The notes under the pieces are model-generated. The model ran no database searches. It was given only the letters and a program-made list of their open reading frames with translations, and was not told the origin of the DNA. The translations under genes and the position numbers were made by a program. Positions 48,114 to 58,391 of a DNA stretch of 64,000 nucleotides are shown here, piece after piece. The stretch spans positions 1 through 64,000 of the forward strand of contig PYSS01000071.1 in the NCBI GenBank assembly GCA_003049465.1, in the 5' to 3' direction. The stretch is from Magnaporthiopsis rhizophila (Eukaryota; Ascomycota; Sordariomycetes; Magnaporthales; Magnaporthaceae). The number at the start of each line of letters is the position of its first letter. Position 1 is the first letter of the stretch.

Positions 48114-51085
48114 ATGGCTGGCTTGCCTGTCAGCAACTCCCCGTTCGGACGCCGCCGCTCCTTCGCGGCCATGGACGACGACTTCTTATTCGACGACCCC
48201 GCTCGCTACTCGCCGCCCTTCACGGACGAAGAATATGCCGATCAGCTCTGCTACCATCGCGGCCCCAACAACTTCGTGGACGTGGACGAGTTTCCGGACA
48301 GCTTCGAGGACGTCTTTGATGATGGGGTCGTCCACGACGACGGGGAAGACGAGCAGCAGTTTCCGCTCTCCATGGCCGGCACGCCCGTCACTGAGGCGCC
48401 AGCGGCGCCGAAGCTGAAGCCGACGAGAAGGGCGACCATCTCAACGACTTCGCAGGCTGGTGGTCTCCGGCCCACTCGGACTTTCGGTACGTGTGGAAAA
48501 CGCTCTCCTTTTATGTATTCTCTGATCACATTTCCCAGATTTTCCCTTTCGTCGATGCTTTTGTGGATTGGCCTCCTCTGGCCAGCCACAGCCGGCTGTT
48601 TCAGCAATGTCTGTTTGAGCGCCACGCGGGAGTGAACAGGCCTCTGGCTAGGTGCCAATAGCCTTCAGACGTCGCAGCTTTTTGCTTTCACTCTGCTTCT
48701 CATTGCTTCCTCCCGCACCTTTATCAGCCTACCCCTTTACCCTATCGCTGGGTGCCCCTCTTCCCTTTGTGCCATTGGGCCGTTTCGTTTCAGGCGTGGC
48801 GTGCTTGCAGCCGTCGATCGTGGGGTAAATCCCTCCCGCACGTCGTCGGTCGCCGAAACACAAGCAAGGGCCATCCCTCAGGCTCCAGCTGTTTCTCCAG
48901 CGGGCCAAACCTAAATCTGCACACCCACATACGCTGTTCCCCTCCTGGTTGGCGCGGCTCTAGCGGCAAGGGTCGTGCTGCTCTTCTGCCCTTGTGCCTG
49001 ACCTATTCCGTGGTTGGTTTGGTCTCGCTGCAGCCAGCAGAGCACGACAGGATGGATGGAAATGTCTCTGTGGGAGCCGCTGCAAGCACATCACCGTGGC
49101 TGGGACAGGCCACGGCAATTTTCATCCGGGCCCTGCGCTATTCTTTCACAGCAGGATTCATGACAGGCCATTTTTTTTTTATTTTTTTGTTTTTCTTGTT
49201 TTGGACCCGCTTGCCTCGCCGTTGTCGCACCGTTAGCAAAAAAAAATACCTGCGCAGTCGGCCAAGACGCGACATCGATATTATTTACCACACTCCTTTT
49301 GAGACATGGTTCATCTAGCAAAAGCTTCCGAACTCTCGGCTGACCCTTATCATGCTGCCTGTTCAAAGCCGATCTCACCGCTTTGGGAGCTGCCATGACC
49401 TCGGCGAGCTCGGACACGACAAAGGGCGGCCTGCCACGGAGCCGTCCGATCGCCATTGAAATTCCCATTTCACGCAGGCTCCGGTCGGGAGACCCGCCCT
49501 CGGCGCCGCTTTCGGCTCGAGGAGATCTGCCTAGGTAAGTGTGTATTCAGGGGCATGGCTGATTATTTCGTTGTCTCTTCTTCTCCACTCCTGGACCTCG
49601 CTATGAACAGAGACAATTTTTGGTCATGCAATGTCTAACCTGGATCACAGGGGCTACTTTCCGGAACACGAGGATCCCGAGACGCGCATCTATCGGCCAC
49701 ACCCCTTCCACGCGGATGCCACTGAGGCTCGACGCAGGTCCATTGCCAGAGCCAACGAGGAGTGTCTCACCCCTCAGAAGGATGTAAACCATGGCGAGAA
49801 CGGCAGGCTGGTGCAAACCGACGGCGCGGGATCCGAGCTCGATCTTACCTGTCCTCCAGTGAGAGAGCCTTCCAAGACAGAGGACGCCGTGACAAAGGCT
49901 TCTCTAGAGAAGGCAGAGGCTGCGGCACCTGCTCCTGCTCCTGGTCGGCGTGGTAGTGCTAAGGACACGGCGCTGCCAAGTGCTGCCGGCTCCTCGACAA
50001 ACCCACCTGCGGTGCATGCTGCGTACTCCTACACGATCGACGAGTCGGCCACGACCTCTATCGCGTCCTACAACCCCACCGGTGCTGAGGATGGCGCGCT
50101 TCCCATGGGCAAGTACTATCCCACCAACTGGGAGAACAGGAAGCGAGCCAAGAGAGAGAAGCAGCAAAAGGAGCGAGAGGCCAGGCTGCTTAGAGAGCAG
50201 CAGGCAGAGTCGCAGGGTCGCTCCCCGGAGAGCCACAGCTCTCTCAACGACGACCTGACGCCCCCCTTGGAGGAGGGCCCCATTGCATCGACATCGACGT
50301 TGGAGGCAGCACCCGCCCCAGAGCCAACGCCGGAATCGGCATCGGCGTCGACATCCGCTAGGGCCAAGCGGGCCTCAAGCTCGAGATCTCGCAAGGTCAA
50401 GAAGTCACCGAGATCCAAGGGCAAGAACAGGGCTGTCGCCCCACCGTCACCACCCGTGTGGGACTCGGAGGCGGAGGCGGCGGCAGAGGTGGACAGGAAC
50501 TGCCGTCTGCTGCAGTACCAGCGCGACATAGTGACGCAGACCACGTGGGCAGCCTCGCGGGCGCTGGGATCGCAGATCAAGGAGCGAGGACCCGAAGAGG
50601 TTCTGCAGTCGCTCACCGCCATCCCTGCGTTCCAGGACATGCAGCTCAACCAGCCCCCCGCAGCTAAGACTAAGAGCGGCGCGGGACAACAGGCGGTGCC
50701 GTCGCTTTTGGTCTCGGACTCGTCCATCTCGTCGGCCTCGCCCGGCTCGATTCCACACGGCCGCGGGCTGGCTGCGGTCCTGGCGGCGGCCGACCAGCTC
50801 GGCATGTTGACCAAGCCCCAGTCTCCTCGCCTGGCGCCGCTCGGCAGCCCCGGCCCCGTCACGCCGATCGACCTCTCCCATACTGAGGAGGCGGCCAACA
50901 AGGCTGGCGGGCTGCTTGCCATGGGCAGGCCTAAGATGCCTGTCGTCGTCGCCCTGGCCGCCACGGCTCCAGCGGCTGCCTCGGATTTACCTGTCATTCC
51001 GACCAGCACGCCTCCGCCGACTGACCCCAGATTCCCACGCCACGAGCGTGAGACCTCGTTCCCGTTCAAAGGCGCCGAGCACTGA
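48114..51085 (+). CDS. Large disordered conserved fungal protein, unknown function
   Basis: Three exons (48114..48486, 49369..49534, 49651..51085) give 657 residues. Frame and splice sites fit throughout: donor GTACGT with acceptor TTCAAAG and a CTGAC branch point, then GTAAGT with acceptor CACAG and a CTAAC branch point. The N-terminus is acidic and aromatic (MDDDFLFDDPARYSPPFTDEEYAD, read in part), then comes RTFADLTALGAAMTSA rebuilt across intron 1. GYFPEHEDPETRIYRPHPFH follows intron 2. The centre has GKYYPTNWENRKRAKREKQQ, a basic coiled-coil-like stretch (about 300-340), then Ser/Ala/Pro-rich sequence and a short ordered part around DRNCRLLQYQRDIV. I recognise no named domain. Intron 1 is unusually long (882 bp), so two separate genes remain possible. 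Confidence 0.72.
48487..49368 (+). other. Long (882-bp) intron of the disordered-protein gene
   Basis: A GTACGTGT donor and a CTGACC...TTCAAAG acceptor bound it. It contains pyrimidine-rich sequence and no convincing exon. If it is instead an intergenic space, the second gene would start at ATG 49396. Confidence 0.5.
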
Positions 51086-51830
51086 GGGTGGCGCGTCGTC
51101 CATTGCCTCTCCCTCTCGCCGTGTCCGACTCCTATATATAACAACGGCGGATCAACAGCCCTAGACAATCATGTTAAACCTACCTGGGGGAGCGAGCAGT
51201 ATGGTAAATATGCTTTACGGACTTTATGGATTATGTTTCAGACCTTTTCGTGTATCAGATACCCCCCCTCTTTTTGACTTTTTTTTTAACTAGGACTTTA
51301 GTCGTTCGTTTTATTGTTACTCGTTAATACATACGCAACCTTGTTGTTGCCTTGCATTTTCCCAGTCGAGCGCACATGTTTTCTTGCTCCTCGCCAAATG
51401 TCGAGAACTGCAAATACCGGATGAGTGTTCATGCCTCTCTCAACCAGAGATGTTATTAAGAGTGCCCACCCGCCACCGCCATCCAGATATATTGTTTTAC
51501 GGTAATGCAGAAACGCCCGAGGTAAACGCCCGCCAGTCGGGCAGCCGTACGGCCCGGGATGCGGCAAACGACGGCCACGACGATAACAGCGACAGCGACG
51601 ACGACAAAAGGCAAGCTGTTTGGCCCGTCGTACTTGGAAAACGGCAACGGCGTCAGCCAAGCCGGCGGACGACAGCTTTTTACCGAACTGGACATTGCTC
51701 GTCGACCTTATTGCCGCCGTAAACAGCCGTCTGTTCCTCGTCCAGAACAAGCCATCCCACCGCCTTGCCCTCGACCGGCCAGACTGCGCGTGCTGCGTGT
51801 GGCTGGACTTGTTCATCCGAAGAGCAGACG

Positions 51831-51831
<1 letters not shown>

Positions 51832-51915
<84 letters not shown>

Positions 51916-51948
51916 AAAANNNNNNNNNNNNNNNNNNNNNNNNNNNNN

Positions 51949-51985
<37 letters not shown>
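51832..51985. repeat. (CAA)n microsatellite, N gap and poly(T)
   Basis: About 27 CAA units run from 51832 to 51914. A short A run, 29 undetermined bases (51920-51948) and a 37-base T tract (51949-51985) follow. The A-to-T switch across the gap means the true sequence between them is unknown. Confidence 0.9.
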
Positions 51986-52358
51986 CCTTCACTGGCTTCT
52001 CTCCTTTGTTACGAACGGGTAAGATGGATAACCAAAAAGAAAAGGGCCATGAAGGGGAACACAGATACGCTAGGGTAACAGCACAACGAATGCATGATAT
52101 TTCCTAGTATTTGTCTCTTTTCTCTGCATTGTTGCCATGTGAACTGTGATGGATTCGTATGACCTTGCAAGTCGTCCCGGGGGTCCCCAAGCGACGCTTT
52201 TCTGACAAACAGTTATAATGGCTCCAAAAAAAAATCCTGTTCCAGCCCCGTCCGTCGTCCAGTTCGTCTATTTTTAGTTCCCTCCCCTCTAGCTTTCTTC
52301 CCCTTCCTACATACACACACACACATACGGCTTTCCACGTAGCTCTGCTACCTAGAAT

Positions 52359-52409
52359 CAATCAAACAGCATGGCAATAGTTGCCCCTGACGCCCCCCGA
52401 CCTCGCCTG
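52359..52409 (-). repeat. Partial duplicate of the 3' end of the BAR-SH3 gene
   Basis: ATCAAACAGCATGGCAATAGTTG followed by CCCCTGACGCCCCC repeats the sequence at 52432-52492 (ATCAAACAGCCTGGCAGTAGTTG, then CCCCTGACGCCCCC). About 11 bp are missing in the outer copy and there are a few substitutions. It lies just past the stop codon and is not translated. Confidence 0.75.
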
Positions 52410-52432
52410 GTTCCGCTCCGAGAAAATCAAAA

Positions 52433-53923
52433 TCAAACAGCCTGGCAGTAGTTGGCCGGGAAGCTGCCCCTGACGCCCCCGATCTCGCCCTCCCACCAGT
52501 CGTCGGCCGTGTTGGTCTTCTTGACGATCTTGATGCGGTCGCCGACGTCGAACGACAGGTCACCTTTCCCCTGGCCCGGGAACGCGTACAGCGCCACGAC
52601 GAACTCCTCGGGCGGCTTGCTGGCGGCCGGGATGCGCTTCGGCGGCGGCGGCGGCGGCGGCTTCTTCTTGCCCGCGACGAGCGAGCCAATGGGTTTGGCG
52701 ACGCCACCGCGCGGCGTTGTCGTGCCAGGTGTGGTCGTCCCTGAGCCCTCACCACCGCCGTGGCCAAAGTAGTCCGACGGGGCGCCGGCTATCCGGGGAC
52801 GCACGACGGCCGGCGCGGAGGCTGGCTCCTGGCCTAGGCTGGTGGCCTGCGTAAAGTCGGTAGGCCGCATGTGCGCGCCGCCTGCGAACGCCGGGCGAGG
52901 CGCCGGCTCGGCTGGTGGTGGTGCGGGCGCCGACGGGATGCGCACAAGACGGCCACCACCGCCGTTGAGGCTGCTGCTGCTGGACGTCTTGGGGATGAGG
53001 CCGGTCGAGGTGCGGCGGAGGATGCCGTCGTTGGCCGGCGGCGGCGCGGCCAGCCTGCGGGCCTGCGGGATGGTGCCGCCGGCCTGGTCCGTCGTCGTCG
53101 TCGTCGACATGGACATGGCCCTGCCGCGCGACACGCACCCTATCGACTCTATCTCGTGCTGCACGGGCCCGAACCCGGCCGTCCAGTCGGCGATGACCTG
53201 GTCCATGGGCGGCGGCGGGGAGGGGAACCCTTGCTCTTCGCAGTATCCGTTGAGGAAGGTGTAGTACAGCCCCAGCAGCTTGTTCTGGACCAGGATGTGG
53301 CAGCCGAGCAGCGGCGGGATCATGCTGAAGGCCGCGTTGACGATGTGTGGGAGCGTCTCGCGGAGGTGGCTGTCGGCAATGTGGAACTCCTGGCGAGGAA
53401 ACGACGAGGTGTTGGTTATCGCGTCATCAAAAATCAAAAGGATGATAGATACCATACCTCCGCCAAAGTCGCCATGTCCTCCTGGGCCCTGGCCAGCTGC
53501 GTGTCCTCCTTGGGGGTCCTGCTGGTCTTGCGTGTAAGCTTGTTGACCTTGTCCTGCTGCTTCTCGTAGTCGAGGCGCTTGTTCTCGCGCTTCTTGATGG
53601 TCTTGCGGATCGGCTGGATGCAGTCGCGGGCGTCGGTGGCCGGACGGATGACGCGCGCCTCGATCTGGGTCGCCTCCTCGACGATCTCGTCCTTGAGCTC
53701 GCGGTAGACCTCGCACAGCCTCAGCGTGCGCTGCAGCTGGTCCGCCGGCGTCGGCGTCATCTCTTTGCCGTGGCCGTCGGTGGCGCCGACGATGGGGTCG
53801 TAGAGGCCTTCGTATTCGGTTGCGACCCCCAACTGCGTCGACGCGAGGGCTATCCAAGAGTCTCGCCACGACTTTGCGCTGTCGATTATCTAGAACGAAG
53901 AGCGGGGGACGGTTAGCAGCAGG

Positions 53924-53956
<33 letters not shown>

Positions 53957-54096
53957 TCTTTGTTGTGGCGCTAGGTACTTGCCTTGAGCAAAACCTTGTC
54001 GGCATCTTCAAAGTCGCTCAGCATAACCGACACCTTGGCATTGTCTCCCGGCGCCTTGTTCAGGAGCCTGCCGAACGACCTCGTCACGGACTGCAT
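52433..54096 (-). CDS. rvs167: BAR-SH3 domain protein (Rvs167/Hob1 amphiphysin family)
   Basis: Amphiphysin-like protein that senses or bends membranes at endocytic sites and links to actin. Three exons (54096..53983, 53889..53458, 53389..52433) give 500 residues. The BAR domain spans about 1-240: MQSVTRSFGRLLNKAPGDNA, then FEDADKVLLK joined to IIDSAKSWRDSW, RPATDARDCIQPIRKTIKKRENKRLDYEK (read in part), and LGCHILVQNKLLGLYYTFL. A Gly/Pro/Ser-rich linker with a seven-Pro run follows, and a C-terminal SH3 of about 56 residues has ALYAFPGQGKGDLSF, DDWWEGEI and GSFPANYC (the ALYDF-like, WW and PxxY positions). Intron 1 uses a GC donor (AAG|GCAAGT) and contains a 30-base T tract. An additional partial copy of its 3' end lies downstream. 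Confidence 0.93.
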
Positions 54097-55097
54097 CTCG
54101 GTAGCGCCGTCGGGGCCGCAATTGGGTATGGCTGGTCAACGGGGAAGTCTTCAGGCGACGGCGACGAAAGGGCGGTGGCACGGCAAGGTCTTGAGCTGGT
54201 GGAGCGCGTCGACGGCGCTGGGAGGCACAGCAAGGCTTTGTAGCTTGGACGATGTTGACGCTGTAAGCAGTGAGGTGCGCATTGAGTGGGCTGCTCAAAA
54301 AGCCCAACAACCAACACGACCTGTTTCTCGACGACGAACTTTGCAATGGGACTGGGCGTAGGCGGGCCGTGGCACGCAGGATTGGGGTTTCCCTACCGCC
54401 GAACGACCAGCGTTGCGTCACCACAACAGGCAGTCCGTGGGTTTCTGGGTGGGTGGCTTGGCCTCAACTGCTATTGATCTTGGCCGAGCCGGGTTCGGCG
54501 TTTAGCACAACCAAAACTGGAGTTACGATCGCGGAGAATCACATAAAAAAGATGAGGTCAGGATAAACCAGGCCGTTGCTTTCTTCTTCTTTTTTTCCTT
54601 TTACGTTTCTGGCAGAAGTCTGTCCACGTCCACCTCAACCTTATGGAACGCCGAGCTCCATCAAACTGGCGCAAGTCAGGGGTGGGTTGGGCGGAGGTCT
54701 GCTAGAAGATTGCCTAAGTGGTCGCAGCCCACAACCCACAACCACGTTGCGCACTGCTATTTAGGGACCTTTAACACTCCACTGTGGCAACTGGACGCAG
54801 CTTTGTGAGCAGGGTGGCAGACAAAACGCCAAACCAATGCCTCAGCTTTTGGGATACAAAAGACCGGATTCTATTTAGGAAACCCTTAATGATATAAACA
54901 ACTCGAAATGATATAAAAAATCCGAAAGGCTATACCTCAGCAACAGGAAAGGCGGCCGCTGGACACGTTGAACAAACGTGGATTCAAACCTAGCTCTGGT
55001 CCATTAGGCGGCGCTTCTAGCCCCGAGGCCCACTTCGGTCTTGCCCTGTCGCCTGCTCCGCCTCCTCGTCCACAAACTTCACTCTACGCGTTCAGAA
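54097..55097. other. Divergent upstream region between BAR-SH3 and DUF2439 genes
   Basis: About 1 kb between divergent genes. It becomes AT-rich at about 54.8-54.95 kb, where ATGATATAAA occurs twice (near 54888 and 54908). In-frame sequence continues upstream of the chosen DUF2439 start to an ATG at 54968. No other gene is supported. Confidence 0.5.
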
Positions 55098-56050
55098 TGC
55101 CCTCTGCCCCCAACACGCCCGCGCAGCCCACGAGCAACACGATCACGGCCGTCGTGGTCGAGTGGGTATGCGTCTTCACCCATGACCTGAGGCGCAAGCA
55201 CAAGCGCTGGCAGGATGGCCGGCTCAAGTTCCACGAGTTCAACCGGCGCGTCATGGTCTACGACGAGCGCGGCGGCTTCGTGGACGGTACGTACCTGCCC
55301 GAGGGCTGCGAGCTTCAGGACGGCCAGACCCTAGAGCTCGACGGGGGCAGAGCCATCGCCGAGGTCTGCTACTACGTTAGCCGCTGCGATCGCGAGCTCG
55401 AGACGCCAACCGCGAAGAACAAACTTGCCGCCGCCGCCGCCCCGGCCCGCCCCCAAGTCCGCGCGCGCACAGCCTTCGCTCCACGTCCTCCCGTCGTTCG
55501 CCAGGCATCGGCAGCATCGTCCGCAACTCCGCCGAGGAGCCACATCCAGCTGGGGGCAGCCGCCGGGCACCACCGCGGGGCCGTTGTTCCGTCCAAGTCG
55601 CCCCTTCAGCAACGCCAGAGCGAAGCAGAGTCTGCACCGGCACCGCAGCCTCTCCAGCAGCGCCAGAAAGAAGCGGAGGATGTACCTGCACCTGCGCCTG
55701 CACCTGCACCGCAAAGAACCGTAGTTCCGTTCGAGTCGCCTCTCCAGCAGCGCCAAAAAGAAGCGGAGGCTGTACCGGCACCTGCACCTGCACCTGCACC
55801 GCAAAGAACCGTAGTTCCGTTCAAGCCACCTCTCCAGCAACACCACAAAGCAACGGAGGCTGCACCCGCACCTGAACCTGCACCGCAGAGAACCGTTGTT
55901 CCGTTCAAGCCACCTCTCCGGCAACGCCACAAAGCAACGGAGGCTGCACCTGCACCTGCACCCGCGCCGCAGAGAACCGTGGATCCACCAGGCGGGACGG
56001 AGCTGCGAATCAGGTCTGGCAAGAAGCGCCGCCTGCTTATAATGTCATGA
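55098..56050 (+). CDS. Stand-alone DUF2439 (ZGRF1/Mte1 N-terminal-like) protein with tandem repeats
   Basis: The first 100 residues match the DUF2439 domain found at the N-terminus of ZGRF1-type helicases and yeast Mte1, which act in DNA repair and telomere recombination. Visible are VVVEWVCVFTHDLRRKHKRW, QDGRLKFHEFNRRVMVYDERG, FVDGTYLPEG and a DGQTLELDGGRAIAEV end. From ATG 55098 it is 317 residues in one exon; an in-frame ATG at 54968 would add 43. No helicase or GRF zinc finger follows. Instead there are near-repeats of QRTVVPFKPPLQQ plus KEAEAVPAPAPAPAP, 28-30 residues each (DNA units starting near 55711, 55801, 55885 and 55969), ending in a short basic tail KKRRLLIMS. The function is inferred only by domain. 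It may be a short paralogue or a fragment whose tail has been replaced. Confidence 0.75.
55711..55990 (+). repeat. Coding tandem repeat, 84-90-bp units
   Basis: GCAAAGAACCGTAGTTCCGT occurs at 55711 and 55801, with variants GCAGAGAACCGTTGTTCCGT at 55885 and GCAGAGAACCGTGGATCC at 55969. Unit lengths are 90, 84 and 84 bp, all multiples of three, so copy-number change keeps the frame. Confidence 0.85.
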
Positions 56051-57024
56051 CCGGACGGCTCCGAGGATGGTGGTAGTAGGACCATGCCCACCAGAGCTCC
56101 TGTGGCACGCGCGGAGGCCACCAGAGATACATGAACCAAGCGAAACCCGCCATTGATGCCTGGCCGGGCCAAGACCCTTTCTCCGAGGCGGTCAACCAGG
56201 GAGCAAGCGTTCTGGTCTACCGCCTCCGCCCCTCGCCTAAAGACTTCGGGTACCGTACCCATGCGGGAGGCACACGAGCGTAATCGCCGACCTTTCCGGC
56301 ACCAGGCAACATTACCCACGTTCATGCCGTATGAGAGACGAACAGATGGACGAATGTAAGCCCCGGCCTGATCCTGTACGATATAAATAACGAAAATGCT
56401 AACATGGGCAATCAAAACGGATAGAGAATTTTGGAAACAGGGGGGTGGGAATAGAAAAGCCTACCTAGGGCATAACATCGAGCACGAGGCATCGACTTGG
56501 GTTACCTCGGAGCATTGGTTCTTACTCTTGGATTGTCGCAACCGTAGACGGACCAGATCTACCCTCAGATAAAAACAGCTGCCTAAACCTACAAATCGAT
56601 GCATCTCATTTGCGCCACCCAGGTCCCGTGGATGGATACGAACGTGTGTGGGCAAGTGGGCTGATGCCATCTAGATTGTGCCTGTAGGGGCCGAGCCGGA
56701 GGCGAGAACTTGAATCCGTTCTCCGCCGTCGCGGGCACGCGTCTTTCTTTCAATCCCTCCAAGGTGCCGCAATGCCGGTGGCCGGCTCGGCTTACAAACA
56801 CAGCCCCTTCTCCCCACGTTTGTGGGCGTGCCAATATCAATTAGTCCGCGAACCAGGGGTGCCGTCAGAAGTGGGTTATAGCGGTGGTGGTGGTGCGGCA
56901 ACGCGGGCACAGAGGTAAACTCGAGGGTTGAGGGAGCAGCTGCCCGAGACATCGGACTGTAATCCCCGACAGTAAACTCCAGGGACCCGCACGTGCGGCA
57001 GTAGTAAGGTAGGCTTGGGGCTGG

Positions 57025-57062
<38 letters not shown>

Positions 57063-58391
57063 TGGCTTAGTCAACTGGTGGCAATCAGGTCTTTAACTGT
57101 TAATGCGGAACTTGACCCTGGGGATCGACGGGGATCCCAAGATGCAGCAACGCAAGCCACTTTACCAGGAAAAGATGCAGTAGCCTACGATTAAAGTCGG
57201 ATAGAATCCAGGGGCTAGCATCACTCAGATATCTGGCATTGCTGGGCTGTCGTGAGAGCAGACCAGTGTGAGCCTTTGTCACTCTAGCGAATAGCCTAAC
57301 AGCCCCTGGGCGTCCTGCGTCATCACGTTGCCCCCGCTTTTTGGCGAGTGCACCAGCTCGAGACCAGCTCGAGAACTTTTCCCCGCCATTTGCCCTCGAC
57401 AACACCACAAAAAGTAAGATCTCGCACACGCGACAAGACGAAACAACCCAAGGCTGAGGTTGGCTCCCTCCCTCCCTCTCTCTCTCTCTCTCTCTCTCCT
57501 CGTGGGATCAGGCCCCACACGCCGGCGCGCTGGGGCAACCACGTTTCGTTTCCTTCCTGTCATGGAAGTTTCCATCGCACGAGACCAGAGATGGCGGCCC
57601 GATAGAGGTACTCGACACAAAGGACACGGTCGGGTCGACAGAGCTCCTGTGACATCTCTACGGTTGCCTCGTAGCTGGCAGTCTTGCCCTTCCCTCCTAC
57701 GGCCACGGCCACAGCCAAAATCTGTCATGCCACCCCTAGTCCCACCCGTGCCTCGTTTGCCTTGCTTCTACGTACACCACCCCCATGCGGCTACCGTGCC
57801 CCCAGCCCAACTCCGACTGGGCGGGAATTTCTGAGTGGGCGCAGCAGCATCTAAGATGAGGCTCTTTTTCCTGTGCTAGGCAAGGCCAGCACAAAAAGGA
57901 CCCAGAATTCCTTAGGCCACCCTTCTTTTTTTCTTCTTTCCCAAGCGGTTTACTTTCCCCTCTGATTCCACTGTCGGCCACAAAAAACGGCCAACCTGTC
58001 CCTGCGCCAGCCTCTCACAACCTTTTTGCTCTGGCCCAGTAGCAGCATTCTGGGTACCAGCAGGCTGTGCAGAGCTGGCCGCGACTCCACCTTGGCAGAT
58101 CTAATACTGCATCAGCACCACCCACTCTGCCTTGTCAGGCTAGGCCCGAGAGACACCTGCTCAAAGGGCCGTCTCGGCCGCTCGTTTGTGTAACCATCGG
58201 TCGTCCGCCTGTCGACTATAATCACACCGGTCCCTTCTAGAACACATCGTGGTCCCTTTCGCCCTTCCGTTCCCTTAAGCTACGTGCTTCCTCTGCCTCC
58301 TCGGTGTTGGCTCGCCGTACAAAAAGCCCCAGAGCACTTGACTAGGCCGACCTGGATTCTCTCACGCCACCGAGCGGCAACCACCACCACC
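56051..58391. other. 2.3-kb intergenic region
   Basis: No gene is supported. It holds a 34-base T tract (57028-57061), a CT-repeat at about 57465-57500 and a pyrimidine-rich leader before the gene at 58392. Confidence 0.5.

Larger units (their letters stand above)
51086..52432. other. Convergent 3' region with CAA microsatellite and assembly gap
   Basis: No gene is recognised. It contains a CAA microsatellite, a 29-base gap and a partial copy of the end of the BAR-SH3 gene, listed separately. Confidence 0.5.

Noticed and set aside
51432..52107. Frames crossing the (CAA)n tract and N gap
   Set aside because: They consist of polyglutamine, asparagine or threonine from the microsatellite plus unknown residues.
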